Source: Pedobacter sp. R20-19 (GTDB lineage: Bacteria; Bacteroidota; Bacteroidia; Sphingobacteriales; Sphingobacteriaceae). From it: a DNA stretch of 64,000 bases. This document shows, in pieces, positions 10,065 through 20,448 of the stretch (the first letter of the stretch is position 1; every line of letters begins with the position of its first letter). The DNA lies in contig NZ_JCKI01000001.1 in NCBI RefSeq assembly GCF_000708265.2, positions 248,001 through 312,000 on the forward strand. Reading direction: 5' to 3'. Both the position numbers and the translations under genes were made by a program. The notes under the pieces were generated by a model. It made no database searches, had not been told where the DNA came from, and saw only the letters and a list, made by a program, of their open reading frames with translations.

Positions 10065-11552
10065 TTAATTTGGAAGCACTGTTGTAGCTACATCCCACCA
10101 AACAGGTTGATATAGAACAACTGTTCCAGGATAATTACCATTAGAAACAGCTTCACTGTTAGGGTATAAAAATCTTAAAGGGGTTCTGCCTGCACCTAAC
10201 ACAGATGTAACCGAAGTGATTAAGAAATTAGGATATCCGGTTCTTCTGTATTCTGTCCATGCTTCAAATCCTTGGGTTCCACACATAGCATAATACTTCT
10301 GTGTAATAATAGCCTTAATTTGCGTAGCCGCACTCGTACCTAACTGTGCATCAGGAGCAGTTGCTATATAAGCAGTAGCCTGAGCAGAAGTTAAGCTAAC
10401 TGCAGTAAAACTTGTCTGAATACCTTTTTGGAATAAAGTACTAACACTACCTGCGGCCCAGCCTCTGGCTACTGCTTCAGCCTGAAGGAAAGCGCTTTCT
10501 GCAGAAGAGATTAATTTAACAGGTGCCGTAGCTGACGCTGGATTATTTGCACGGCCACCAACTAATGCAGATGGCGAAGAAATACTTTTTCCTGAATTTG
10601 AACTTAAGCTACTTGCTCCATTTAAAATATTTGAAATCGTATCTGCTGGTGCGATTACATCATAAAACTTAAATGCACGTGGGTCATTGTTTTTCTTAAA
10701 GCCATTAACCGCAGTGGCACTTGCACCAAGATTCTGTGTAAAATTTAAACCCACCATTTCATTATAAAGAGGATTTTGATTTCCACCTGTAGTAGAATAT
10801 TTAATCTGTGCATCTTCATTTAAGAAGGTAGAATTTGCTGCATATAAAGCAGCAATACCAGCCTGTGCTTTTTGAGGGTTAACCTCTGAAATTCTTAAAT
10901 AAGCACGCAATTTTAATGTATTTCCAAAAGCCGTCCATTTGGCTGCATTACCTTGAAAAACAATATCCTGCTCCCCTAAAGAAGTTGTGGCAGAAGATTT
11001 AAGTAAGGCAACCCCTTTATCGATGTAAGTGAAAACACTATCATAAACAGCAGATTGAGCATCATATTTTGGGCTTGATGACTTCGTAGCATCAAGTGCA
11101 TCAGAAAGTGGAATATCACCAAATGCATCAGTAGCTGCCTGGAAAGTATAAGCTTTAAGGATGTATGCAATACCTTTTACATTATCACTGTTTGGCGTTT
11201 CACTCTTAATAATAAGATCAGCATTTACCAATGCATTACGGTAAATAGTTGTCCAGCTTCTATCAAATGCAGTATTTGTTACACTATATCTATCAAAATT
11301 TCTGTATTGTGAAGCGACTGGACTCTGAGTCCAATACTGCGCCCATATGCCTCCAAAGATCTGAAATCCATTTCCCATTAATTGCCCCAACGAAGCTTCA
11401 ACTGTAGGTAATAGTAGAGTTGGTGTAGCACTATCTGGATTATTTGGGTTTTGATTAACATCAAGAAATTTCTTACAGCCGGTAAAACCAACTGTACTTG
11501 CCAGCAAAAGAAATAAAAAATTCTTTGTGCTAAATATATTTTTCATTTTCAT
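10065..11552 (-). CDS. SusD-like_2 type (SusD/RagB) outer membrane lipoprotein
   Basis: A 495-residue lipoprotein with lipobox GFTGC at about residues 21-25. KKFLDVNQNPNNPDSATPTL follows, the opening typical of the SusD-like_2 branch (PF12771 by recall) rather than classic SusD. The C-terminal half has AESAFLQAEAVARGW, IITQKYYAMCGTQGFEAWTE and RRTGYPNFL, the usual late motifs of this branch. It starts 11 bases after the stop of susC 11564-14785, so the two are co-transcribed, and it is followed by a strong hairpin. Together they should form a lidded outer-membrane importer. No degradative enzyme sits in the operon to hint at the ligand. Confidence 0.93.
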   Translation of the reverse strand: MKMKNIFSTKNFLFLLLASTVGFTGCKKFLDVNQNPNNPDSATPTLLLPTVEASLGQLMGNGFQIFGGIWAQYWTQSPVASQYRNFDRYSVTNTAFDRSWTTIYRNALVNADLIIKSETPNSDNVKGIAYILKAYTFQAATDAFGDIPLSDALDATKSSSPKYDAQSAVYDSVFTYIDKGVALLKSSATTSLGEQDIVFQGNAAKWTAFGNTLKLRAYLRISEVNPQKAQAGIAALYAANSTFLNEDAQIKYSTTGGNQNPLYNEMVGLNFTQNLGASATAVNGFKKNNDPRAFKFYDVIAPADTISNILNGASSLSSNSGKSISSPSALVGGRANNPASATAPVKLISSAESAFLQAEAVARGWAAGSVSTLFQKGIQTSFTAVSLTSAQATAYIATAPDAQLGTSAATQIKAIITQKYYAMCGTQGFEAWTEYRRTGYPNFLITSVTSVLGAGRTPLRFLYPNSEAVSNGNYPGTVVLYQPVWWDVATTVLPN

Positions 11553-11563
11553 AGTATTTAAGA

Positions 11564-14500
11564 TTAGAACGAAACTTTTAAATTAACGCCGTAGTTTCTA
11601 ACCGAAGGCGTTGCTGAAAAATCAAAACCTTGTGCATTTCCTGCACCTGCAGAGTTAACTTCGGGATCAGCATATTGGTTAGATTCTGGTGTCCAGATAA
11701 ATAAGTTATTACCAAATAAACCAATACTTAATGCACTAATTTTATTGCTTTTTAATTGCTCTTTACTAAAGGTATAACCAAGAGAAAGCGTCCGTAATTT
11801 AACAAAAGAAGCGTCTACGATATTTGCTCCGTCAGCACGGTTTGGATAGTAATCTTGTTTATTATAACCTGTTGTATTCACAACGCTATTACCATTAGCA
11901 TCAATATATACAGAATTAGGGAAAACCGTATTAATTCTTGCTCCGCCGGTTTCTGCTGAAGTACCCGTGAATGCCATGATATCTCTTGTTCTTGAATAGA
12001 AAACACCACCATGTTTAGTATCAAATAAAACACCTAATGAGAAGTTTTTGTAATTGATATTGGTTCCTAATGATGCTTGATATTTAGGGTTATAACTGCC
12101 TAAATACTGAGCAGATGTTGTATTTACCGGAATACCTGTTTCTTCATCTACGATAGTTCTTCCTTGTGCATCTTTAGCTTCTGTGATACCATAGAATTCG
12201 CCATAAGCTTTACCAACTGCAGCAACGATAGACATTCCTGAATATCCACCTACACTGATTTGTTCTAATCCATCTCTTAAAGAAACCACCTTACTTCTGT
12301 TTTGTGTAAACGTACCATAAAGCTCAACGCTTAAACCAGAATTGGTTTTAATAGGTGTACCTCTTAAACTTAACTCAATACCTTTATTTTGAATTTCACC
12401 AGCATTTGTTACACTAAATCCATATCCTGTTGAATTTGGAATAGGAATACTTAGAATCTGGTCTTTTGAATTGTTTACATAATAACTAAAATCAACTGAC
12501 AACCTGTTTTTTAAGAAACCTAATTCTGTACCAATTTCAAATGAACTTGTTCTTTCTGGTTTAAGATTAGCATTTCCAAGTGTTGAACCAGCCATTAAAG
12601 CTGTAACATTTCCGAATGGGAAAGTTGTACTACCAAAGCCACCTAAGATCTCTCCTCTTGAGAAAGTAGTAAACAATTGGTAAGGGTCAGTATCATTACC
12701 TACCTGAGCATAACTTGTACGCAATTTACCATAATCTAAGAACTCAAATCCTGAAGATTTTTTTAATACTTCAGAAAATAGGAATGAGCCACTCACGCTT
12801 GGGTAAAAGAAAGAGTTGTTCGCAACTGGCAAAGTAGAAGACCAGTCATTTCTTGCTGTAGCCTCTAAAAACAACATGTTTTTATAAGACAAGTTTAAAT
12901 CTGCATAAAGACCGAATAATCTTCTATTGCTGATATAATCTGAAATTACATCAACAGGCCCGTTACTGTTTGCAAGGTTATACCATCCTGGAACAACTAA
13001 ACCACCACTTTCATTTGTAGCTGTAAGATTGGTAGAAGTATTTCTCATCCTGATGTTGTTACCTACCATTAGGGATACGTCAAAATCTTCACCAAATTTC
13101 TTTGTTGCGGTTACCATTAAGTCATTCACTACTTCATTCACATTATATTGACTAATCTGATAAGAGCCATTACTTACTTGTGAGTTACTACCAGTCGTGT
13201 AATTACCTGCGTCATCTGCAGGGGCATAAGAGAATTTTGGTTTTTTCTCTAACCTTCTGTCGCTATAATTATCTAAACCTAAACGTTCTGTAATATTTAA
13301 CCAGCTTGATGGTTTGTAGTTTAAGGTAAAGTTACCTGTAATACGATTTACATCATTTTGATTCTCATAATTCTCAATTAACCAATATGGATTCATGCTA
13401 TATGCACCATAATAGCCATAAGTCTTTGTGTCACCAACGCCATAGCTGTAATATGGATTGTTTAAATCTTTAAAGTCTGTAATCGGCATATCTCTTGGCG
13501 TTTGCAATACATTATTATATATACCGCCGGGATCCTGACCATTATTAGGTTTTTTTGAGCTTATTTTGGAATAGTTAAATGATACTCCTGCCGTAAATTT
13601 ATCACTTAATTCTGCTGTACCATTGAAACGAACATTATATTTGTTATAAACATCCTTGTTGCCAGGAAAAGTTGAATTGGAATTCAACGAGTTTAGTCCA
13701 AGATAAAATGTTGTTTTATCGCCACCGCCTGAAAAGCCTAAATTATTATCAGTAGCAAAACCAGTGTCAAAAAAGTCACGAAGATTATTTTTCTGTGCCG
13801 AATAAGGTTTAGTTAAGCGCACACCGCCAATTGACTGTCCGTATTCTTGAACTTCACCAGTAAAAGGTGCTCCCCAGCTCCAGTTTTCTTTAGGATCATT
13901 AACATAAGTAGTATTGGCATCATTAGTCCCAACTTCATCATAATATCCCTGTCCGTATTCATTTTGCAAATCAGGCAACTTAAGAACAGAAGAGAATGTA
14001 TTTGAAGTGCTAAACGTAATCTGAGGCTTAGCACCTTTAGCACCTGTTTTAGTGGTAATAATCAAGGCACCATTCGATGCACGTGAGCCATATAATGCTG
14101 CAGCTGCTGGGCCTTTCAGCACTGTAACTGAAGCAACATCATCTGGATTGATGTCATTACCACGGTTACCAAAATCTACACTGGCTAAACTAGAGCTACC
14201 ACCGATTATACTTGAGTTATCAATTGGCACACCATCAATCACAATAAGTGCCTGGTTATTTCCTGAAATGGATGAACCTCCACGCAAAACTACTCTGGAT
14301 GAACTACCTGGAGTATTAGAAGAAGAAGTAATGTTTACTCCGGCAATCTTACCACCTAAAGAGTTGATCACACTTGGGTTTTGCCCTGAAGTTAATTCTG
14401 TATTATTTAATGTTGGTGCAGAATAACCTAATGTTCTTTTTTCTCTTTTAATCGCATTTGCGGTTACAACAACCTCAGATAGGCCTTGCGAATCACTTGT

Positions 14501-14785
14501 TAAAATTACATTGTAAACAGTTGCTGCGGTAAGTTTAACTGTTCGAGATGCATAGCCAATGTAAGTTAATTCTAAAGATGTAGCAGATGATGGAACGGTT
14601 ATGGAATACTTTCCATTTGCATCTGTTACGGCACCAATTTGTGCACCATTTACTTTTACACTTACCCCCGGAATTGGTAATTTGTCATCCGCGGAAGTAA
14701 CTGTACCAGTGATTGTTCTATCCTGGGCAATGGCATTAAATGCCACGAACATGAGGATAAACAAACTTTGTAGAAGTTTTTTCAT
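11564..14785 (-). CDS. SusC/RagA family TonB-linked outer membrane transporter
   Basis: A 1073-residue TonB-dependent importer. I chose the ATG at 14785 (MKKLLQSLF). The frame is open three codons further to a TTG, but the signal peptide and the alignment with the sister genes begin at this ATG. The domains are a signal peptide (1-20), a carboxypeptidase-regulatory-like domain, the segment LSEVVVTANA, a plug with AALYGSRASNGALIITTKTG, and a barrel ending GVNLKVSF. Upstream on the minus strand are a TAGATTTG box (14832-14825) and two TGTTAAA copies 10 bp apart (14866-14850). Its partner is the SusD-like_2 gene 10065-11552. Confidence 0.95.
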   Translation of the reverse strand: MKKLLQSLFILMFVAFNAIAQDRTITGTVTSADDKLPIPGVSVKVNGAQIGAVTDANGKYSITVPSSATSLELTYIGYASRTVKLTAATVYNVILTSDSQGLSEVVVTANAIKREKRTLGYSAPTLNNTELTSGQNPSVINSLGGKIAGVNITSSSNTPGSSSRVVLRGGSSISGNNQALIVIDGVPIDNSSIIGGSSSLASVDFGNRGNDINPDDVASVTVLKGPAAAALYGSRASNGALIITTKTGAKGAKPQITFSTSNTFSSVLKLPDLQNEYGQGYYDEVGTNDANTTYVNDPKENWSWGAPFTGEVQEYGQSIGGVRLTKPYSAQKNNLRDFFDTGFATDNNLGFSGGGDKTTFYLGLNSLNSNSTFPGNKDVYNKYNVRFNGTAELSDKFTAGVSFNYSKISSKKPNNGQDPGGIYNNVLQTPRDMPITDFKDLNNPYYSYGVGDTKTYGYYGAYSMNPYWLIENYENQNDVNRITGNFTLNYKPSSWLNITERLGLDNYSDRRLEKKPKFSYAPADDAGNYTTGSNSQVSNGSYQISQYNVNEVVNDLMVTATKKFGEDFDVSLMVGNNIRMRNTSTNLTATNESGGLVVPGWYNLANSNGPVDVISDYISNRRLFGLYADLNLSYKNMLFLEATARNDWSSTLPVANNSFFYPSVSGSFLFSEVLKKSSGFEFLDYGKLRTSYAQVGNDTDPYQLFTTFSRGEILGGFGSTTFPFGNVTALMAGSTLGNANLKPERTSSFEIGTELGFLKNRLSVDFSYYVNNSKDQILSIPIPNSTGYGFSVTNAGEIQNKGIELSLRGTPIKTNSGLSVELYGTFTQNRSKVVSLRDGLEQISVGGYSGMSIVAAVGKAYGEFYGITEAKDAQGRTIVDEETGIPVNTTSAQYLGSYNPKYQASLGTNINYKNFSLGVLFDTKHGGVFYSRTRDIMAFTGTSAETGGARINTVFPNSVYIDANGNSVVNTTGYNKQDYYPNRADGANIVDASFVKLRTLSLGYTFSKEQLKSNKISALSIGLFGNNLFIWTPESNQYADPEVNSAGAGNAQGFDFSATPSVRNYGVNLKVSF

Positions 14786-14824
14786 GAAATTCAAGTTAGT
14801 AGATATTATTAGTTTTTAAGAGAG

Positions 14825-14866
14825 CAAATCTAATGTTGTTGAAATAGTATTTAACATTATTTAACA
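14825..14866 (-). promoter_or_regulatory. susC promoter with duplicated TGTTAAA element
   Basis: On the minus strand TAGATTTG (14832-14825) fits the Bacteroidota -7 consensus TAnnTTTG exactly. Seventeen bases upstream of it are two TGTTAAA copies with a 10-bp period, read as TTTAACA on the plus strand at 14850-14856 and 14860-14866. The same pair occurs at 20486-20502 and 25777-25793. Confidence 0.6.
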
Positions 14867-15000
14867 ACCGATTAGAATAAATTGCATCAAAATGACAAAG
14901 CTAGATTTTATTAATGACGATTTAAGCATTCAAAAATTAATCGGAACAGGTGATTTAATTCAGCAGAAATTCATTTTAATTCTAATGGTAAATAAACGCA

Positions 15001-15034
15001 AAAAAGGCCATCCGTGATAAATCGGATGGCCTTT
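15001..15034 (-). terminator. Terminator of the DUF1735 gene
   Basis: On the minus strand an AAAGGCCATCCG/CGGATGGCCTTT-type hairpin runs into a T-rich stretch. It lies about 20 bases past the stop at 15055 and closes the three-gene operon 20411-15055. Confidence 0.88.
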
Positions 15035-15054
15035 ATATTGTTTTTGTTTTATCT

Positions 15055-15597
15055 CTAGTTTGCTGCTACAGAAACTATAATAGAACCAAAATTACCACTA
15101 ATTGTTCCTTGTGAAGCCGTATTAATTTTTAACGGAAGTGCGTATGTTGAACCTGTAACAAAATTGTTTGTATTAACAGGAATAACAAAATTAACACCCG
15201 CCTGGCCAGCCGGAATGACAACAGTTGTTGGCATGGTATACCAGGTTGCCGGGATTAAAGTATAAGATCTACTGGCTTGTGTATTATGTAAGGTTAAGGC
15301 AGCTGCATCAATTCCAATTCCAACAGTTACATCAGATGGTGCAGGTTTTCCTGTACCGCTATAGTTAACGCGGATATTCAAAGGTGATGCCGTTCCTTTT
15401 GCAAGTGTAAGTTGATAACGGGCTAATTTTACGCTTGCGGTTAAAGAACCTGAAGCGATATAATCAGGATTATCAAATTCTATAATTGCACCAGCACTAT
15501 TTGGTGCATCCGGACCAATGATTGGATTAGACTTAAGGCAAGAGCTTAAGGTTAATACAACAAACAATATTGCCAGGTTTTGATATATTCTTTTCAT
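15055..15597 (-). CDS. DUF1735 domain lipoprotein
   Basis: A 180-residue lipoprotein with lipobox TLSSC (Cys20) followed by LKSNPIIGPDAPNS. The body is beta-rich with the usual DUF1735 layout: an N-terminal strand set (IIEFDNPDYIASGSLTASVK), a central VTVGIDAAAL-like turn, and the phrase IPAGQAGVNFVIPV before a final strand. DUF1735 proteins are often encoded behind SusCD pairs and are thought to be extra surface ligand-binding lipoproteins; that role is by family association only. It is the third gene of operon 20411-15055, 28 bases after susD. It is the only DUF1735 gene in the five-locus array. Confidence 0.82.
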   Translation of the reverse strand: MKRIYQNLAILFVVLTLSSCLKSNPIIGPDAPNSAGAIIEFDNPDYIASGSLTASVKLARYQLTLAKGTASPLNIRVNYSGTGKPAPSDVTVGIGIDAAALTLHNTQASRSYTLIPATWYTMPTTVVIPAGQAGVNFVIPVNTNNFVTGSTYALPLKINTASQGTISGNFGSIIVSVAAN

Positions 15598-15625
15598 TTC
15601 TTTTCGTTTAAATTTAAAATATTAT

Positions 15626-17263
15626 TTATCTAGCCCAGAATATTTTGGTTGAATACTTATTAATATTTGTTGGCACGTTTGCGCTATTATAAGTAAATTC
15701 AGTACTTGGATAAAGTAATCGTGTAGGTAATTTATCTGCTGCTGTTGAAACTCCAGCTATGGAAACAATTGTTTGCGCAGGAGTTGCTGCACTAATATCA
15801 GGGTTACTTACCGGATAACCAGTTCTTCTAAATTCATTCCAGGCTTCATCACCAAATATTAAGTTTAAAGCAATATATTTTTGAGTAATGATTGCTTCTA
15901 ATTGTTGTGCCTGAGTGGTAGCTAAACCGTAGTTAGCAATGTACTTTGTTGAGTTGGCTGTTTGATAAGTGGTAGCATCTGCTACCGGATCTTTACCTGC
16001 TGATACAGCTCCGGTATTTGATTTATACAAGTACCTGAATGATGCCTGAATACCTGAATTAAATAAAGATTGTGGAGTACCAGCAATTACACCAGTTAAT
16101 GCGCCTTCGGCTTGAAGAAAATAACTATCGGCAGCCAAGATAACAGGTTGAGCAGCATCTGGTCCTTTGAAAATTCCAATTGCCTCAAAAGAAGTAGAAC
16201 TTGTACCTCTAAACCATGAATTTGGCGTTGCACCACGACCAGCAGTTGCCAATTGATTACCCAATTGATTTGTAGCTGTTGAGATACCGGATTTGTAAAC
16301 CACATTTGCACGTGCCGGATCAGTTAATTTTGTTCCGTTGTAAAAACTCATGATGAAAGGCGTTGGAACATAATTTGAACCAGCAGCCACAGCAGCACCT
16401 GCAGCAGAATATACGAAACCATTCCATCCTGGATTCTGTTTTCCAATCACTTTGGTATATCCAGGATTAATAGAAGCATCATCCGTTAGGAAACCTGCAA
16501 CATCAAAGTTTTTATTGGTGAAAGCTACTTTGTTTCCAGCACGCAAAACTAATCTTAATTTAAGTGTATTTGCGAATTGAATCCATCTGGTGATTTCAAC
16601 AGTAGTTGTAGCACTTGAACCAAACATTACATCTGCACTTTTGAAATTACTAGCAGCAACAGGGTTAGCTTTGAATGATACGATTGCGGCATCGCAAAGG
16701 TCTGCTAATGATTTGTAGATATCAGTAGCTTTATCATATTTAGGTGTAACACTGGCAGCACCTTTTAAGGCATCAGTATATGGTACATCGCCGTATTGAT
16801 CAACCAATCTTTGAAAAGTATATGCTTTCATTAATTTGGCTGCCGCATTAAATTGAGCATAGCCTGCTTTACCTTCTGTGTTATCAATTACGTATTGGAA
16901 ATCAGTTGCAATATCATAGCTATTGTTCCATAAACGTTGCCAATCCGTTGAAGCATAATCATAAGAAATGATTGCACCCCAACCACTAACTCCTCCGCCA
17001 TTCGCAGCGTAGCCTACAACCTGTGAGCCATAAAAGTTAAATGAAGCTGATGTTGTTGCATTCGCCGGGTTAGGAATTGTTCCTTCAAGCGGCGCCTGCC
17101 CCCAGGTTAAATTTGCAACAGCCGTCATTGCCTGAGGAAGTACCAATTCTGGTGTTCCTGAAATGGGTTGATTGGTATTTGTATTGACATCAAGGTATTT
17201 CTTGCATGATGATAACGAAAGACCAACACTGGCTGCAAGAAATAATATAAATATTTTTTTCAT
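15626..17263 (-). CDS. SusD-like_2 type (SusD/RagB) outer membrane lipoprotein
   Basis: A 545-residue lipoprotein starting at the ATG at 17263 (MKKIFILFLAAS). The frame stays open upstream to about 17332, but that stretch overlaps the end of susC and lacks a signal peptide. The lipobox is LSLSSC, followed by KKYLDVNTNTNQPISGTPEL, the SusD-like_2 opening. Late motifs include SYFLQAEGALTGV, IITQKYIALNLIFGDEAWNE and FRRTGYPVSNP. It starts 10 bases after the susC stop and is followed by the DUF1735 gene. It is slightly longer than its two SusD-like_2 sisters in this array. Confidence 0.93.
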   Translation of the reverse strand: MKKIFILFLAASVGLSLSSCKKYLDVNTNTNQPISGTPELVLPQAMTAVANLTWGQAPLEGTIPNPANATTSASFNFYGSQVVGYAANGGGVSGWGAIISYDYASTDWQRLWNNSYDIATDFQYVIDNTEGKAGYAQFNAAAKLMKAYTFQRLVDQYGDVPYTDALKGAASVTPKYDKATDIYKSLADLCDAAIVSFKANPVAASNFKSADVMFGSSATTTVEITRWIQFANTLKLRLVLRAGNKVAFTNKNFDVAGFLTDDASINPGYTKVIGKQNPGWNGFVYSAAGAAVAAGSNYVPTPFIMSFYNGTKLTDPARANVVYKSGISTATNQLGNQLATAGRGATPNSWFRGTSSTSFEAIGIFKGPDAAQPVILAADSYFLQAEGALTGVIAGTPQSLFNSGIQASFRYLYKSNTGAVSAGKDPVADATTYQTANSTKYIANYGLATTQAQQLEAIITQKYIALNLIFGDEAWNEFRRTGYPVSNPDISAATPAQTIVSIAGVSTAADKLPTRLLYPSTEFTYNSANVPTNINKYSTKIFWAR

Positions 17264-17273
17264 GATTTCTGTA

Positions 17274-20200
17274 TTAAAAAGTAAGTGATAACGTAGCACC
17301 ATAATAACGTGATGGTGGCGTTTCTGTTCCATTTAAACCAACACCATTACCACTGTTCGTAGTTGAATTACTGTTGTACTCTGGATCTGTATATACGTTA
17401 GTTTTTGGAAGGAAAACAAATAAGTTACGACCTTGCGCACTAATTCTAGCCGCCTGGATAAATTTAGATTTCGCTAAAAGTGTTTTTGGGAAATCATAAC
17501 CCAGTGTAATTTCTCTTATTTTCCAAAAATTACCTGATGTGATGTAATTTTCATCAATATTTGTTCTTGGCCCACCTATAGTCCAGTAACCTGGTCCACC
17601 ATCTTTTACTGTGATGTTAGTGTTTTGCACATAAGTGTTTGTTGCCGGATCAAGATAAGATGAATTAGGGATTACAAAACGCTCTCTGTTGTAAGCAACT
17701 GTATTGATACCAGCACCACTAAAATCTAAGCTACTTGGCCCTATTCCATTATACACAGAATAACCACCTCTATATTCAGCTAATGCCGTTAATGTGATGC
17801 CTTTAAATGATGCACTTAGGTTAATACCAAAAATATCGGTAGGTGCTGCATTACCAAAAACAGATAACGTTGAAGTTCCTGAAGGATAGCCAGTTACGCG
17901 ATCTACAATTATTCTTCCTTCATTATCTCTATTATAAGATCTGCCTTGGAGAACCGGGAAAGGTTGTCCAGCAATACCATATGATCCAGCGTTTGTTGTA
18001 TTTGATAAATTAATACTCGAGATTCCAGCTAATAATTCATCCACCATGTTTTTGTAGTGTGAATAGTTAGCAGCAACAGTTACTGTCCAATCAGATGTTC
18101 TAACAGGTACGAAAGCTAAAGTTGTCTCAATACCTTTACTACTTGTTTGACCCGCATTTAACAGATAGTTACTATAACCAGATGAGTTAGCTACTGCTGC
18201 TGTTACGGTTTGATTTTTAGTTTTTGTACTGTAATAGGTAAAACTGGCATTAATTCTATCTTTCAGGAATGACATATCTGTACCTGCTTCGAAAGAATAA
18301 GAAAACTCAGGTGTAATATTTGGCGATACTAAGCTATTACCTACTGTAAATCCACCAATTCCATTATAAGGAAAACCAGAATTTTGATTAAAGGTAGCAT
18401 CTAAACGATAAGCACCCAAAGTGTTTTCAGCACCACCTACGTTAACTAAACCAACTTTTGATAAACCTGCTCTTAATTTAATGAAATCAATTGCTTTTAT
18501 CTCTTTCAATGCAGGAATCGCATCTGTTGGCACGAAAGAGATGTTACCTGATGGATAGAAGAATGATCTGTTTGCAGCAGACAGACGGGAATCCCAGTCA
18601 TTACGTGCTGTTGCACTTAAAAATAAATAATTTTTAAAGCTTACATTTAATAATCCATAAATAGCCTGCTGACGCGCTAAATAATTGGTTTCTGTTGCTG
18701 TTGGTGTATTGGTACTATTGCTTAAATTAAATAATCCTGGCTGAACCAATCCACTAACTGACGATTCCATTGTTTTAGTACGATCCTGACGCATAAATGC
18801 GGCTGCAATCAAATTAAAATTGAAATCGTTTACTGTTTTTTTGAATGATGCCTGAAATTCATTTGTAATTCGACCTGTATAAATAGCACCATCGGTTACA
18901 CCACCAACTACATCAGTCCTTTTATAAGCACCAATTTCTGGTCTGGTTTTGATGTAATCATTAAATTTATAAATGTCAGAATAAGATTTTCTTGTATTAT
19001 TTCTAGAGTTAAATCCCACACGGTAAGTCAAATCAACCCACTTTGCAGGGCTATATTTTAAATCCCAGCTACCGGTTAAATAATCATTTCTTACATTTTC
19101 ACGGAAGTTATCAATACTAAAATAAGGGTTGGTATAATAAGCATTCGGATAGCCACTTGGATCAGCAAATGGATCATTTTTCCAATCTTTGAATGATGTG
19201 ATAGGCAAGTTACCCGGACTTTGTAACATCTGATCATAGAAACCAGTTGACGTAGTTTGATTATAACGATTCTGAGCGTAACTTATCGCAAATGATGTAG
19301 ATAAATTTTTAAGTAAATTTCTAGTTCCATTAAAACGAACATTTGATTTATTGAATTTATCTTTTGGAAGTGTACCACTTACATCAAGATATTGACCTGA
19401 AATAAATAACGTACCTTTCTCATCACCAGAAGATAAAGATAGATCGCTTTGACTGGTTAAACCATTATCCCAAAAATCATACTTATCATTACCCCATTGA
19501 TAAGGGCTCATTTTTACTGTACCATCAGCTAATGGCAAGCCAATTGCTCTTGGCACCCCATCGAAAGCTGGGCCAAACTGCTGATTTTCATAACCTAAAT
19601 AAATCTTTAGGTCGTTATCAGAACCACCGCCAAACTGCTCTTGCAATTTAGGATAGAATGCAACCTGCTCTACTGTTAAGCTTTGTTGCGCTTTAATCTC
19701 TAATTTACCTTGTTTACCCTTTTTCGTAGTGATAATTAATGCACCATTTGATGCATCAGATCCGTAAAGTGCAGCTCCACTGGCTCCATTTAGAACGGTT
19801 ACATTATCAATATCTTCTGGATTTAAATTGCTTAAAACAGAATTTGGAACTATAATAGCGTCCAAAACGATCAATGCCTGGTTATTACCGGTTAATGATC
19901 TTTGGCCCCTTAATACTACCCGAAAGTTAGGGTTTGTTCCTCCAGATGTTCCATTAATTTGCAAACCAGCTACCTTACCCAACAATCCACTTGCAACGTT
20001 GGTAGGTTTTGCACCAATTAATTGATCAGACTTGATGGTTGTATTAACTGTACCTAAAGACCTTTTACTTGCCGTTAAACCTGCCGCTACAACAATAACT
20101 TCGTCGAGAGAAGCGGCATCACCGGCTAAAGCAACATTAATTGTACTCGAGGTGCCTAAAACCCTTGATTGAGTAACAAAGCCAATAAAAGTAAAGTTTA

Positions 20201-20411
20201 ATGTGGTAGATCCGGATGGAACTCTGAGCGAGTATTTACCATTGGCATCTGTTACGGTACCCATTTGCGTACCTTGTACCTTAACGCTTACTCCCGGGAT
20301 CGGTAATTTGTCGTCCGAAGAAGTAACTGTACCAGTAATTGTTCTGTCTTGTGCCATTGCGCCAAAAGCAACGAACATAAGAATGAACAAACTTTGTAGA
20401 AGTTTTTTCAT
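17274..20411 (-). CDS. SusC/RagA family TonB-linked outer membrane transporter
   Basis: A 1045-residue TonB-dependent importer with signal peptide MKKLLQSLFILMFVAFGAMA. A carboxypeptidase-regulatory-like domain follows (TITGTVTSSDDKLPIPGVSV), then LDEVIVVAAG as the TonB-box region. The plug has AALYGSDASNGALIITTKKG, where one residue of the usual YGSRA motif is Asp instead of Arg. The barrel ends GATLSLTF. It leads a three-gene operon with a SusD-like_2 gene and a DUF1735 gene. Its promoter region carries the duplicated TGTTAAA element and a TAAATTAG box at the same spacing as susC 22487-25708. Confidence 0.95.
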   Translation of the reverse strand: MKKLLQSLFILMFVAFGAMAQDRTITGTVTSSDDKLPIPGVSVKVQGTQMGTVTDANGKYSLRVPSGSTTLNFTFIGFVTQSRVLGTSSTINVALAGDAASLDEVIVVAAGLTASKRSLGTVNTTIKSDQLIGAKPTNVASGLLGKVAGLQINGTSGGTNPNFRVVLRGQRSLTGNNQALIVLDAIIVPNSVLSNLNPEDIDNVTVLNGASGAALYGSDASNGALIITTKKGKQGKLEIKAQQSLTVEQVAFYPKLQEQFGGGSDNDLKIYLGYENQQFGPAFDGVPRAIGLPLADGTVKMSPYQWGNDKYDFWDNGLTSQSDLSLSSGDEKGTLFISGQYLDVSGTLPKDKFNKSNVRFNGTRNLLKNLSTSFAISYAQNRYNQTTSTGFYDQMLQSPGNLPITSFKDWKNDPFADPSGYPNAYYTNPYFSIDNFRENVRNDYLTGSWDLKYSPAKWVDLTYRVGFNSRNNTRKSYSDIYKFNDYIKTRPEIGAYKRTDVVGGVTDGAIYTGRITNEFQASFKKTVNDFNFNLIAAAFMRQDRTKTMESSVSGLVQPGLFNLSNSTNTPTATETNYLARQQAIYGLLNVSFKNYLFLSATARNDWDSRLSAANRSFFYPSGNISFVPTDAIPALKEIKAIDFIKLRAGLSKVGLVNVGGAENTLGAYRLDATFNQNSGFPYNGIGGFTVGNSLVSPNITPEFSYSFEAGTDMSFLKDRINASFTYYSTKTKNQTVTAAVANSSGYSNYLLNAGQTSSKGIETTLAFVPVRTSDWTVTVAANYSHYKNMVDELLAGISSINLSNTTNAGSYGIAGQPFPVLQGRSYNRDNEGRIIVDRVTGYPSGTSTLSVFGNAAPTDIFGINLSASFKGITLTALAEYRGGYSVYNGIGPSSLDFSGAGINTVAYNRERFVIPNSSYLDPATNTYVQNTNITVKDGGPGYWTIGGPRTNIDENYITSGNFWKIREITLGYDFPKTLLAKSKFIQAARISAQGRNLFVFLPKTNVYTDPEYNSNSTTNSGNGVGLNGTETPPSRYYGATLSLTF

Positions 20412-20448
20412 AATTTAAAAATAGGTTAGTTAATGATTAATGATTCTC

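Noticed and set aside
14052..14426. A long open frame on the plus strand inside susC 11564-14785 (and similar ones inside other susC genes, the M56 gene and the beta-CASP gene).
   Set aside because: These lie antisense to well-supported genes, have no domains or signals, and follow from the codon use of the real gene.
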